Assembly: GCF_017094505.1 (NCBI RefSeq)
Contig: NZ_CP064787.1
Span: 1,054,001 to 1,118,000 of the forward strand
Length of the DNA stretch: 64,000 nt
From: Halapricum desulfuricans
Lineage (GTDB): Archaea > Halobacteriota > Halobacteria > Halobacteriales > Haloarculaceae
Direction: 5' to 3'
The notes under the pieces were generated by a model. It did no database searches and was not told the origin of the DNA. It saw nothing but the letters and a program-made list of their open reading frames with translations. Within the stretch, counting starts at the first letter, position 1. Each line of letters starts with the position of its first letter. Both the position numbers and the translations under genes were made by a program. Of the stretch, positions 41,346 to 49,661 are shown one piece after another.

Positions 41346-43040
41346 CTACTGGATGTAGGCGTCGTCGAGGTACTCTCGGACCATCCGCTGGGTGTGGTAG
41401 TACGGGCCGTTGAAGGACATCGTATTGCGCATGATGTCGATCCACTGCTCGCGGTCCTCGTAGTACATCGGGACGACCGTGTTCTCCAGTTGGTCGTACA
41501 GGTCCATCGCGTCCTGCCGGTCCTCGTCTTCGGCCGCGGTCTCGTCGGGTTCGCTCTCCTCGGCCTCGGGGCCGATCTTCCAGCCGGTCTCGTTCTCGAT
41601 GTGGCCCTCGACCCACCAGCCGTCGAGCGTGCCGAGCTGCGGGATGCCGTTGTAGGCGGCTTTCATCCCTGAGGTGCCGCAGGCCTCAAGCGGCCGTCGG
41701 GGGTTGTTGAGCCAGACGTCGACGCCGGAGGTGAGCTTCGCGCCGACCTCCATGTCGTAGTCCTCGACGTACTCGACGTTGATCGCGTCGTTGAGCTGCC
41801 AGGCGTCGTGGAAAATTTTCTGGATGTTGCCGATGCCGTCCTCGTCACCGGGGAACGCCTTGCCGGCGAAGACGAGCTGGAACTCGCCGACGTTCTCGGC
41901 GATGTGACGCAGGCGCTCGTGCTCGTAGAAGATCAGGTCCGCGCGCTTGTAGGCGGTCGCCCGGCGGGCGAATCCGATCGTGAGCTTCTCGGGATCGAGA
42001 TCCGAGTCCTCGCGCTCGTTGATGAACTCGATCGTGTCCCGCTTTTCCTCCATGTGGGCCTCCCAGAGGTCGTCGTCGGGGATGACCGACGCGTGCTTGA
42101 GCTTGTAGGGGTTCTCGCGCCAGCCCTCGACGTACTCGTCGTACAGTTCCTTGAAGGAGTCACCGACCCAGAAGGGCACGTGGACGCCGTTGGTGATGGC
42201 GTCGATCTCGTACCCGGGGAACATGTTCTGGGAGACTTCCTGGTGTTTCTTCGCCACGGAGTTGGCGTACCGCGAGAGGTTCAGCGCGAGCAGAGTCATG
42301 TGCAGGTCCTGCTCGCGACTGTACTCCTTGAGGACGTCCTGGGGGACGAACTCCCCGAGAACCTCGTTGACCAGTCCCCAGTCGAACTGGTCGTGGCCGG
42401 CCTCGACCGGCGTGTGGGTCGTGAAGACGGTCTGTTCGCGGACCGGCTCCGGGTCCATGTCGTTTTCTTTCAGCAGCTCCAGCGTCAGGAGGGCGGCGTG
42501 GCCCTCGTTCATGTGGTACGTGTCGACCTCGTAGCCGAGTTCGTCGAGGATCCGGGTCCCGCCGATCCCGAGGACGATCTCCTGGGCCAGCTGGACGTCC
42601 TCGCCGTAGCCGGGGCTGTACAGCCGCTGGGTGTACTCCCTGGCTTCCGGATCGTTGCTCTCGACGTTCGTGTCCAGATAGATGATCGGGACCGTGTGAC
42701 CGCTTCGCTCGGAGACGACGTCGTACTGCCAGGCCGTCACCGTCACGTCTCGCCCGTTGATCGGGACTGTCACTTCGACGTCGAGTTTCTCGCAGTACTC
42801 CTCGACCGGCCACGGATCCTCCTCGCTGATCTGTGTCCCGTCTTCTTCGAGCGTCTGCTTGCAGTAGCCACGCTCGTTGAGCTGGGCAACACAGACCGCG
42901 GGGACGCCCATGTCCGCGAAAGACCGGATCGTATCGCCCGCCAGCACGCCCAGCCCGCCGCTGTACGTCTTGACGTCGTTTTCGATCCCGATCTCCATCG
43001 TGTAATACGCGATCCGTCCGTCCAGGTTTTCCGACAGCAT
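41346..43040 (-). CDS. glgP: Alpha-glucan (glycogen/maltodextrin) phosphorylase, GT35
   Basis: Releases glucose-1-phosphate from the ends of alpha-1,4-glucans with phosphate, using pyridoxal phosphate. The 564-residue length suits the short archaeal/thermophile-type GT35 enzymes rather than the roughly 800-residue bacterial MalP. Visible features are YYTMEIGIENDVKTYSGGLG at the N-terminus, TYHMNEGHAALLTLELL, AITNGVHVPFWVGDSF, the phosphate/PLP region GFARRATAYKRADLIFY, and EACGTSGMKAAYNGIPQLGT with the PLP-binding Lys. It is divergent from a GH13 gene across a 285-bp promoter region with a palindrome. Confidence 0.93.
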   Translation of the reverse strand: MLSENLDGRIAYYTMEIGIENDVKTYSGGLGVLAGDTIRSFADMGVPAVCVAQLNERGYCKQTLEEDGTQISEEDPWPVEEYCEKLDVEVTVPINGRDVTVTAWQYDVVSERSGHTVPIIYLDTNVESNDPEAREYTQRLYSPGYGEDVQLAQEIVLGIGGTRILDELGYEVDTYHMNEGHAALLTLELLKENDMDPEPVREQTVFTTHTPVEAGHDQFDWGLVNEVLGEFVPQDVLKEYSREQDLHMTLLALNLSRYANSVAKKHQEVSQNMFPGYEIDAITNGVHVPFWVGDSFKELYDEYVEGWRENPYKLKHASVIPDDDLWEAHMEEKRDTIEFINEREDSDLDPEKLTIGFARRATAYKRADLIFYEHERLRHIAENVGEFQLVFAGKAFPGDEDGIGNIQKIFHDAWQLNDAINVEYVEDYDMEVGAKLTSGVDVWLNNPRRPLEACGTSGMKAAYNGIPQLGTLDGWWVEGHIENETGWKIGPEAEESEPDETAAEDEDRQDAMDLYDQLENTVVPMYYEDREQWIDIMRNTMSFNGPYYHTQRMVREYLDDAYIQ

Positions 43041-43157
43041 ATGCGCTACCTCTTCTATGGACTTGCGTACCTCCGGGTAAAACTGTTGTTGTTTTATTTC
43101 ATCAACGATCCGATCCCAGTAGCGGGCCTGAAACGCCGACAGACGGGAAATAAATCA

Positions 43158-43177
43158 TCGATAATACGATTTATCGA
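43158..43177. promoter_or_regulatory. Candidate operator, 20-bp dyad between the phosphorylase and GH13 genes
   Basis: TCGATAA-N6-TTATCGA, perfect arms, in an AT-rich part of the divergent intergenic region (43041-43325) that also has TATA-like tracts on both strands (GAATAAATATATC near 43192). A TrmB-family regulator encoded nearby at 48507 is one candidate binder. Confidence 0.45.
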
Positions 43178-43325
43178 AGGCACACAGTCGCGAATAAATA
43201 TATCTTGCGACGGCTGCTGTGCGGCTCTGTCCCCTTCTAGTCTGCATATTTGACCAAGGTGTCTCCCCAATGGTGCAGACCGATGTCGGAAGATTGATTG
43301 GAGGTGGTCTCGCTGACATACATAC

Positions 43326-45257
43326 ATGCACCACCCAGGCCCACCGCGGTTCATGGCAGTCGGAGAGACACAAGAACTAGCCCCACGCGACCCCGATCCC
43401 GGCGAGACCTACGTCTGGTCGATCTCGGAGTCGCCGGCGGACAGTTCGGTCGTGCTCGGCGACGAGCCGATCGAGTATCTCACGCCGGACGAACCGGGGA
43501 CTTACACGGTCGAACTCGACGCGCCGGACGGAACCCACGAGCTGACCGTCCGCGTCTATCCCGGTGAGAAAGCGGTCTCCCAGCAACCGGGTCGTGCCGG
43601 CTACAGCGGCCAGAGCGGCTACAGCGGTTACAGCGGCTACAGCGGTTACAGCGGCGTCCCAGGTGTCTCCGGGGGACAGAGCGGTAGCGGCGTCGGTTCC
43701 GGAATCGCCCGCGACATTGGCGAGCGCGGTCGTCCCCGGATCACGCTCACGGGCGAGCAGGTCGGCGACGAGGTCGTCATCACGGCCCATCCCAAGACTG
43801 CGCCAGGCGCTCCCGAGGAAGACCTCGACGTCGAGTTTTTCGTCGACGACCGTGACGATCTCGAAGAGTACGAGATCGACGGCTACGAGTTCCGCGTCCC
43901 GCTTGCGGCTGTCGAGCAGCCGGTTCGGATCCACGGCGTCGCGATCGGTCACCAGTACAGCGTCCCGGACACCGTTAGCGTCCACCCCGACGGCGGCGTC
44001 GATCTGCTCAACGAACCGCCGGAGTGGACCGACGAGATGTCCGTCTACGAACTGTACGTGCGCGGGTTCGTCGAACCCGAAGACGACGAGTCGATCCTCG
44101 AGGCGATCACCGACCGGCTCGACGACATCAAGGATCTCGGGCTGAACACGCTGTGGTTCACGCCCGTTCTGCAGAACGACGACTTCGACCACGGCTACAA
44201 CATCACGGACTTCTACTCGATCGCCGACGACCTCGGTGGGGAAGAAGACTTCCAGAAGTTGGTCGAGGCGGCACACGACCGGGACATGAAGGTCCTGTTC
44301 GACCTCGTGCTCAACCATTCCGCGCGCGACCACGAGTTCTACCAGCGCGCCGTCGAGGGCGATCCGAAGTACCGCGAGTGGTACGACTGGCAGGACGAGG
44401 AGAACAACGTCCCCGACACGTACTTCGACTGGCCGTACATCGCGAACTTCAACTACGACAACCTCGAAGTACGTCGGCACCTGCTGGACGCCGTCGAGAA
44501 GTGGGCCGAATACGTCGACGGCTTCCGCTGTGACATGGCATGGGCCGTGCCACGGCCGTTCTGGCAGGAGATCCGCGCCCTCACCAAGTCCAAGGACAGC
44601 GAGTTCCTGCTGATGGACGAGACGATCCCTTACGTCGCGGACTTCCACAACCTCTGTTTCGACGTTCACTTCGATGCCGGCCTGTATTTCGATCTGCTCC
44701 AGATCGGCCAGGGTAACCAGCCCGCCGATCAGATATTCGATTCGATCGAGAACCGGTACAAGATCGGCTTCCCGGATCACGCCGGGTTCCTCACCTACAT
44801 CGAGAACCACGACGAGGAGCGCTACATCGAGCAGGCCGGTGAAGCGGCCGTCCGGGCGGCTGCAACCGCATCTTGGACGGTTCCCGGCATCCCCATGATT
44901 TACGCCGGCCAGGAAATCGGCGAACGCCAGCGTCGCGGCCACACCCACTGGGAGTACGCCAACGAGGAACTGCGGGAGTTCTACCACCAGTTGACCGAGA
45001 CCTGGGAGGAGACCGACGCGCTGAAAGTCGACGCCGACTTCGAGCGCGTCGACTACGAGAGCGACGACGACGCTGTCACCGCCTTCGCCCGCGACGGCGA
45101 GGACGGTCGCTACGTCGTCGTGCTGAACTTCTCGGGCGAATCAGAGGTCGTCGGACTCGACGAAGAAGTCGAAGCCATCGACCAGATCACCGGCGAGAAC
45201 GTCGCCGCCGAGAACGGCGTCACCGTCGAGGACGCGGTCGTCCTCCCCGCAGAATAG
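43326..45257 (+). CDS. GH13 alpha-amylase-family enzyme, cytoplasmic
   Basis: A 643-residue glycoside hydrolase family 13 protein acting on alpha-glucans. Residues 1-80 are a PKD/Ig-like domain (MHHPGPPRFMAVGETQEL; YTVELDAPDGTHELTVRVYP). A Gly-Tyr-Ser linker of repeated GYSG units (about 92-115) and a second beta domain (about 130-225) follow. The barrel starts at YELYVRGF; LFDLVLNHSARDHEFY is conserved region I, GFRCDMAWAV holds the nucleophile Asp, FLLMDETI the general acid Glu, and TYIENHDEERYIE the third acid. No signal peptide, so it probably processes stored or imported glucans with the phosphorylase and MalQ. Confidence 0.9.
   Translation: MHHPGPPRFMAVGETQELAPRDPDPGETYVWSISESPADSSVVLGDEPIEYLTPDEPGTYTVELDAPDGTHELTVRVYPGEKAVSQQPGRAGYSGQSGYSGYSGYSGYSGVPGVSGGQSGSGVGSGIARDIGERGRPRITLTGEQVGDEVVITAHPKTAPGAPEEDLDVEFFVDDRDDLEEYEIDGYEFRVPLAAVEQPVRIHGVAIGHQYSVPDTVSVHPDGGVDLLNEPPEWTDEMSVYELYVRGFVEPEDDESILEAITDRLDDIKDLGLNTLWFTPVLQNDDFDHGYNITDFYSIADDLGGEEDFQKLVEAAHDRDMKVLFDLVLNHSARDHEFYQRAVEGDPKYREWYDWQDEENNVPDTYFDWPYIANFNYDNLEVRRHLLDAVEKWAEYVDGFRCDMAWAVPRPFWQEIRALTKSKDSEFLLMDETIPYVADFHNLCFDVHFDAGLYFDLLQIGQGNQPADQIFDSIENRYKIGFPDHAGFLTYIENHDEERYIEQAGEAAVRAAATASWTVPGIPMIYAGQEIGERQRRGHTHWEYANEELREFYHQLTETWEETDALKVDADFERVDYESDDDAVTAFARDGEDGRYVVVLNFSGESEVVGLDEEVEAIDQITGENVAAENGVTVEDAVVLPAE
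43599..43654 (+). repeat. Short tandem repeat encoding a GYSG linker
   Basis: Repeats of a 9-12-nt unit (GGCTACAGC / GGTTACAGC) encode Gly-Tyr-Ser-Gly runs within the GH13 gene. Slippage here would change linker length in-frame or frameshift the gene. Confidence 0.7.
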
Positions 45258-45295
45258 CGTTTCCGGTCAGATCCCGCTGCTTTGCTCGTCGACTT

Positions 45296-46747
45296 CTAGC
45301 CCGCTTCGTCCGTGGTCGCGTCCCCGACGACGCCCTCGCGCTCGTCCTCGATGACGCCCGCCTGCCAGCGACCCAGCCGGAACCAGGCCACCGCCACCAG
45401 AAACGACAGGAGCCCGCCGACCGAGAAGGCGATCCAGATACCCTCGACGCCGATTCCGAGCGTCTCGACGGTGTGACCGGTCGGGAGCGCGATCGTGAGC
45501 GAGAACGCCAGGACGATTGCCACGGGAACCCGAAATACCCATCGGGAGAGCAGCGAGAGCACCATCGCGACTTTCGTCTGGCCGGCTCCGCGGAACGCGC
45601 CCTGGATGACCATCGTCCCGCCGAAGAAGGCCCAGAACGGAGCGATAACGTACAGGAATGTCGCGCCTTCGCTGACCGTGGCGGGGTCGTCGAGGAACGC
45701 CCGGATCAGCCACTCGGGGACGAGCAGACAGATCCCCGCCGCGACGCCCAGAAGCGCCATCGTGCCGCCGGTAGCGACCCAGGTCACGCGGCCGGCCCGG
45801 TCGGGCGTCTCCGCGCCGAGGTTCTGGCCGACACCGGTCGCGGTGGCCTGTCCGACCGCGCCCGCGACCGACCACGTCACCGACATCAGGCGGACGCCGA
45901 CGCCGTAGGCGGCGATGGCGGCGTCGCCGAAGGGCGTGACGAACGCCGCCATCACGACCGCGGCGAAGCTCCGGGCCCAGCCGTCCAGCGTCCCCGGGTA
46001 GCCGATATCGATCAGCTTTCGGAGAATACGGGGGTCCGGACGGAGGTCGCCCGCGTGGAGTTTGACGCCGAACCCGCCGCGCAGGAGTATTCCGATTCCA
46101 GCGGCAGTCGCGAGCCCCCGGGAGACGAACGTCGCCCAGCCGGCACCCCGTGTTCCCATCGCCGGGAACGGTCCCCATCCGAGGATGAGAACGGGGTCGA
46201 GGACGACGTTTACACCCGCCGATAGCAGGACCAGCCACATGGCCGTCTTGGTGTCACCCGCGCCCTGCAGGGACGAGCGGAAGGCAAAGAACAGGAACGT
46301 CAGTGGCAGCGCGAGGAAGATGACTTCGATATACGCCAGCGCCTCGGTGAACACCTGTCCGTCGGCACCCATCAGCGAGAGCAGGTCTACCCTGAACGTC
46401 CATCCGAGCGCGGCCAGAGCGAGCCCGACGACGAGCGTCAGCAGCACCGTCTGGGCGACGACGCGGTCGGCCCGGCGCTCGTCGCCGGCCCCGACGTGCT
46501 GTGAGACCAGCGCGATCGTCGCGGCGGTGATCCCGATCGACGTCGAGACGAACATCCACGACAGCGGGAACATCAGCGCGACCGCGGCGACGGCCTCGCG
46601 ACCCACCCGGCCGACCCAGAACATATCGGCGAGATTGTACACCGTCTGGAGGAGGTTCCCGAGCACGAGCGGCCAGGCTAGATGGAGCAGTTTCGGCGGG
46701 ATCGCGCCCGTCGTCATGTCGACGCCGCGTCGTTCCGGGGAAGCCAC
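45296..46747 (-). CDS. MATE-family multidrug/Na+-type efflux transporter
   Basis: MATE proteins export cationic or hydrophobic compounds in exchange for Na+ or H+. The 483-residue protein has twelve predicted membrane helices. LHLAWPLVLGNLLQTVYNLA and DMFWVGRVGREAVAAVAL begin the first half. GMGTRGAGWATFVSRGLATA-type segments and LDGWARSFAAVVMAAFVTPF open the second. The acidic, disordered C-terminus is typical of haloarchaeal membrane proteins. An in-frame ATG at 46717 (MTTGAIPPK) is an alternative start. It lies within the alpha-glucan block but on the strand of malQ, 55 nt downstream; a functional link is not evident. Confidence 0.9.
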   Translation of the reverse strand: MASPERRGVDMTTGAIPPKLLHLAWPLVLGNLLQTVYNLADMFWVGRVGREAVAAVALMFPLSWMFVSTSIGITAATIALVSQHVGAGDERRADRVVAQTVLLTLVVGLALAALGWTFRVDLLSLMGADGQVFTEALAYIEVIFLALPLTFLFFAFRSSLQGAGDTKTAMWLVLLSAGVNVVLDPVLILGWGPFPAMGTRGAGWATFVSRGLATAAGIGILLRGGFGVKLHAGDLRPDPRILRKLIDIGYPGTLDGWARSFAAVVMAAFVTPFGDAAIAAYGVGVRLMSVTWSVAGAVGQATATGVGQNLGAETPDRAGRVTWVATGGTMALLGVAAGICLLVPEWLIRAFLDDPATVSEGATFLYVIAPFWAFFGGTMVIQGAFRGAGQTKVAMVLSLLSRWVFRVPVAIVLAFSLTIALPTGHTVETLGIGVEGIWIAFSVGGLLSFLVAVAWFRLGRWQAGVIEDEREGVVGDATTDEAG

Positions 46748-46802
46748 TGTCCGAACGTTCGTCGGGAGGGAAATGAAGGCGGCGCTTGGGGCAGGCGAGG
46801 CT

Positions 46803-48296
46803 CTAGTCGGTCAGCCGTCCGGTCGCCTCGGTGATGTCGTACAGTCGCTGTGCGACCTCGTCGGTCAGGGCGTCTTCACCGACTCGCCAGGACCAGTTGC
46901 CTTTTTCCGTACCGGGAACGTTGAACCGCGCCTCCGAGCCGTAGCCCAGCGGATCCTGCACCTGCGCGAGCGTGATGACCGAGTCCGACCCCCAGACGGT
47001 ATCGAGGATGTCCCAGTGGACGTCTCCGCCCTCGTAATCGACGGCGTAGTGCAGACAGTCGAGCTGTCGGTCGTCGAGGTCCTCGTACCAGCCGACGAGC
47101 GTGTCGGTATCGTGGGTCGAGGTGTAGGCGACGGAGTTCTCGTCGTAGGTCACCGGGTGATAGCGACTATCGCCGTCACACCAGTCAGCGAACGCTGCGA
47201 CGTTCATGCCCGGATACCCCAGATCGTCGCGGATCCGGTCCATCTCCTCGGTGATCTCGCCGAGGTCCTCGACGACGATCGGGAGGTCGCCCAGCTGGTC
47301 GCGGACGGCATAGAAGACCTCCTCGTGTGGTCCGTCGACCCACTCGCCCTCACGGGCGGTGTCGGCGTCGGCCGGGATCTCCCAGTAGCTCTCGAATGCC
47401 TTGAAGTGGTCGATCCGGAAGATGTCGACTCGCTGGAGCAGACGCTCGAAGCGACTGACCCACCAGCCGTAATCGCGCTCGGCCAGCGCGGTCCAGTCGT
47501 AGACCGGCGTCCCCCACATCTGGCCGTCGTCCGAGAACTCGTCCGGCGGGACGCCGGAGACGTACTCGGGCTCGCGCTGTTCGTCCAGCTTGAATATCTC
47601 CGGGTTGGCCCAGACGTCGGCGCTGTCGAGGTCGACGTAGATCGGTACGTCCCCGACCAGCTTGACGCCGCGCTCGTTGGCGTAGTCTTTCAGCGCCGAC
47701 CACTGCTGGTCGAACAGCCACTGGAGGAACTGCCGGTACTCGACCGTCTCGGCCAGCTGCTCGCGGTACTGTTCGAGCGCGTCCGGATCGCGGGTCTTCG
47801 CCTCTTCAGGCCAGTCAAGCCAGGAGACCCCGCCGAAGTGTGTCCGCAGCGCCCGATACAGCGCGTATTCATCGAGCCACTCGCCGGCGTCGTCCTTGAA
47901 CTGCTCGAACGCCGCCCGCTCGTCGTCGCCGGCCTGCTCCTGGAAGGTCTCGAAGGCCGCCTCGAGACGGGCTTCCTTGAACTCCCGGACCGGTCCGTAC
48001 TCCACGTTCGCGTCGTCGAAGTCGGGACGATCGAGTTCCTCGAGCCAGCCGCGCTCGACCAGGTCATCCAGGTCGAGAAACAGCGGATTGCCGGCGAACG
48101 CCGAGTAGGACTGATACGGTGAGTTGTCGTGGATCGGAATTGTCGGTCCCAGCGGGCAGAACTGCCACAGCGACTGTCCAGAATCAGCGAGAAAGTCGAC
48201 GAACGTTTCCGCCGGACCACCGAGCGTTCCGATGCCGTCCGGGCCCGGTAGCGAGGCAATGTGCAAGAACAGTCCGCTCTGTCTGTCAAACTCCAT
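46803..48296 (-). CDS. malQ: 4-alpha-glucanotransferase (amylomaltase, GH77)
   Basis: Moves alpha-1,4-glucan segments between chains and releases glucose, reshaping maltodextrins for phosphorylase. The 497-residue length is normal for GH77. SGLFLHIASLPGPDGIGTLG starts the barrel; LWQFCPLGPTIPIHDNSPYQ and SYSAFAGNPLFLDLDDLV bind acceptor sugar. FRIDHFKAFESYWEIP carries the catalytic Asp, VVEDLGEITEEMDRIRDDLG the acid Glu, and YTSTHDTDTLVGWY the third Asp. All three are present. It is divergent from the TrmB-family regulator, 210 nt apart. Confidence 0.95.
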   Translation of the reverse strand: MEFDRQSGLFLHIASLPGPDGIGTLGGPAETFVDFLADSGQSLWQFCPLGPTIPIHDNSPYQSYSAFAGNPLFLDLDDLVERGWLEELDRPDFDDANVEYGPVREFKEARLEAAFETFQEQAGDDERAAFEQFKDDAGEWLDEYALYRALRTHFGGVSWLDWPEEAKTRDPDALEQYREQLAETVEYRQFLQWLFDQQWSALKDYANERGVKLVGDVPIYVDLDSADVWANPEIFKLDEQREPEYVSGVPPDEFSDDGQMWGTPVYDWTALAERDYGWWVSRFERLLQRVDIFRIDHFKAFESYWEIPADADTAREGEWVDGPHEEVFYAVRDQLGDLPIVVEDLGEITEEMDRIRDDLGYPGMNVAAFADWCDGDSRYHPVTYDENSVAYTSTHDTDTLVGWYEDLDDRQLDCLHYAVDYEGGDVHWDILDTVWGSDSVITLAQVQDPLGYGSEARFNVPGTEKGNWSWRVGEDALTDEVAQRLYDITEATGRLTD

Positions 48297-48506
48297 CCGT
48301 ACCGTTCTGGTTATTCACCCGAAGACTTGAAAGTAGCCGATTCGTCTCGACCGGCTCACAGTTCAGTTACACTCGCTGCAAGGATGAAGAAAGATTACAA
48401 ACAATATATGTGTCCCGAGCGAGAGAGCACAAATCAGGATGTGGGCACACAGACTGGCGGATCGGACCAGCACTCCCGAACTCCGGGATCGAGGAGGGAT
48501 ACGACC

Positions 48507-49565
48507 ATGAATTCGGTCGCACTCGCAGACCAGCTCAAGCAGTTCGGACTCTCGGAAAAGGAGATTCAGACGTACCTCGCGATTCTCGAACAGGGCGAGG
48601 CGAAGGCGAGTACGATCGCCGACGATACGGGCGTCTCGAAGCGATACGTCTACAGCATCTGCGAGAAGCTCGAAGATCGCGGCTTCGTCGACGTCGACGA
48701 CCACGTCGTTCCGACGAAGATCCGGGCAAAACCGCCCGAAGACGTTATCGAGATGCTTTCCGGGCGGCTCGAAGACATCGAGCCGGCGCTGAAACAGCGT
48801 TTCTCTGAAACGTCCTCGCGCCCACAGCGGTTCGACGTCATCAAATCGCGCGTGACGGTCATCAAGCGCCTGCGCGAGTACATCGAGAGCGCCGAACAGG
48901 AACTGATGCTGGCCGTCCCCGAGGGGTATCTCCCGGAGGTGGCTGAGGAACTTTCCGCGGCCATCGACCGCGGCGTTCTGGTCCTGCTGCTAGTCAGCGA
49001 CGTCGACGATCCCGAGCACGTGCTCGACGGCATCGACGGCCCGGTCGGGAGCGTCGTTCGCGTCTGGGAACTCGGGATGCCGGTCCTGCTGGCGGCCGAC
49101 GAGCAACTCGGAATCGCCTCGCCGGCGGAGATGGTCTCGCGAGCCAACAGCGACGACCGGGCGATCGCCATCGTGCAGGGCCAGATCGTGCCGATCATCG
49201 CCGGGTCGTTCTTCGCGAATTACTGGCCGTTCGCCCAGCAGCACTTCGTGGTCGATCCGGTCGAACTCCCCACGACCTACCGGAGTTTCCGCCACGCGAC
49301 GCTGCAGGCGACGCTGCACAACCGGGCTGAGGCGACGGTCTACGCTCGGGCGACCGACAAGCCGGTCGAAACCGATGACTCGTTCACCACGATACAGGGT
49401 ACCGTCGTCGAGACCCGTCAGGGCATGGTCGAACCGCAGACGAACACGATCCCGATCGAACACACAATCGTCATCGAAACCGACGAAGGCAACGTCTCGG
49501 TCGGCGGCCCGGACTCGTTCCTCGAGGACTACGAGGCGCGCAAAGTCACGCTTGAACGACCGTAG
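48507..49565 (+). CDS. TrmB-family sugar-responsive transcriptional regulator
   Basis: TrmB proteins bind promoters of sugar-uptake and central-carbon genes and release or shift them on sugar binding. The 352-residue protein has an N-terminal winged helix (LKQFGLSEKEIQTYLAILEQ, then STIADDTGVSKRYVYSICEK and LEDRGFVDVDD). A dimerising coiled coil (about 85-110), a phospholipase-D-like core (KRLREYIESAEQELMLAVPE) and the C-terminal sugar-binding TrmB domain follow. A Shine-Dalgarno-like GAGGAGGGA lies about 8 nt before the ATG at 48507, and a TATA box near 48404, implying a leader of about 70 nt. Position suggests control of malQ, the phosphorylase and GH13 genes (inference). Confidence 0.92.
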   Translation: MNSVALADQLKQFGLSEKEIQTYLAILEQGEAKASTIADDTGVSKRYVYSICEKLEDRGFVDVDDHVVPTKIRAKPPEDVIEMLSGRLEDIEPALKQRFSETSSRPQRFDVIKSRVTVIKRLREYIESAEQELMLAVPEGYLPEVAEELSAAIDRGVLVLLLVSDVDDPEHVLDGIDGPVGSVVRVWELGMPVLLAADEQLGIASPAEMVSRANSDDRAIAIVQGQIVPIIAGSFFANYWPFAQQHFVVDPVELPTTYRSFRHATLQATLHNRAEATVYARATDKPVETDDSFTTIQGTVVETRQGMVEPQTNTIPIEHTIVIETDEGNVSVGGPDSFLEDYEARKVTLERP

Positions 49566-49661
49566 GAGTTCTGCCGCCCTCGGCCGCTCACAGGGCTCGT
49601 ATCACTTTCACCACGCTACCGAGAAGGCTTTACGTCAGGCAGAACTGGGTCCGTATAACGA

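Noticed and set aside
43599-43654. Possible CRISPR-like array
   Set aside because: Units are only 9-12 nt, contiguous without spacers, and translate into an in-frame GYSG linker.
43377-44987. 536-codon frame opposite the GH13 gene
   Set aside because: Val/Asp-rich antisense shadow; all GH13 catalytic regions are on the plus strand.
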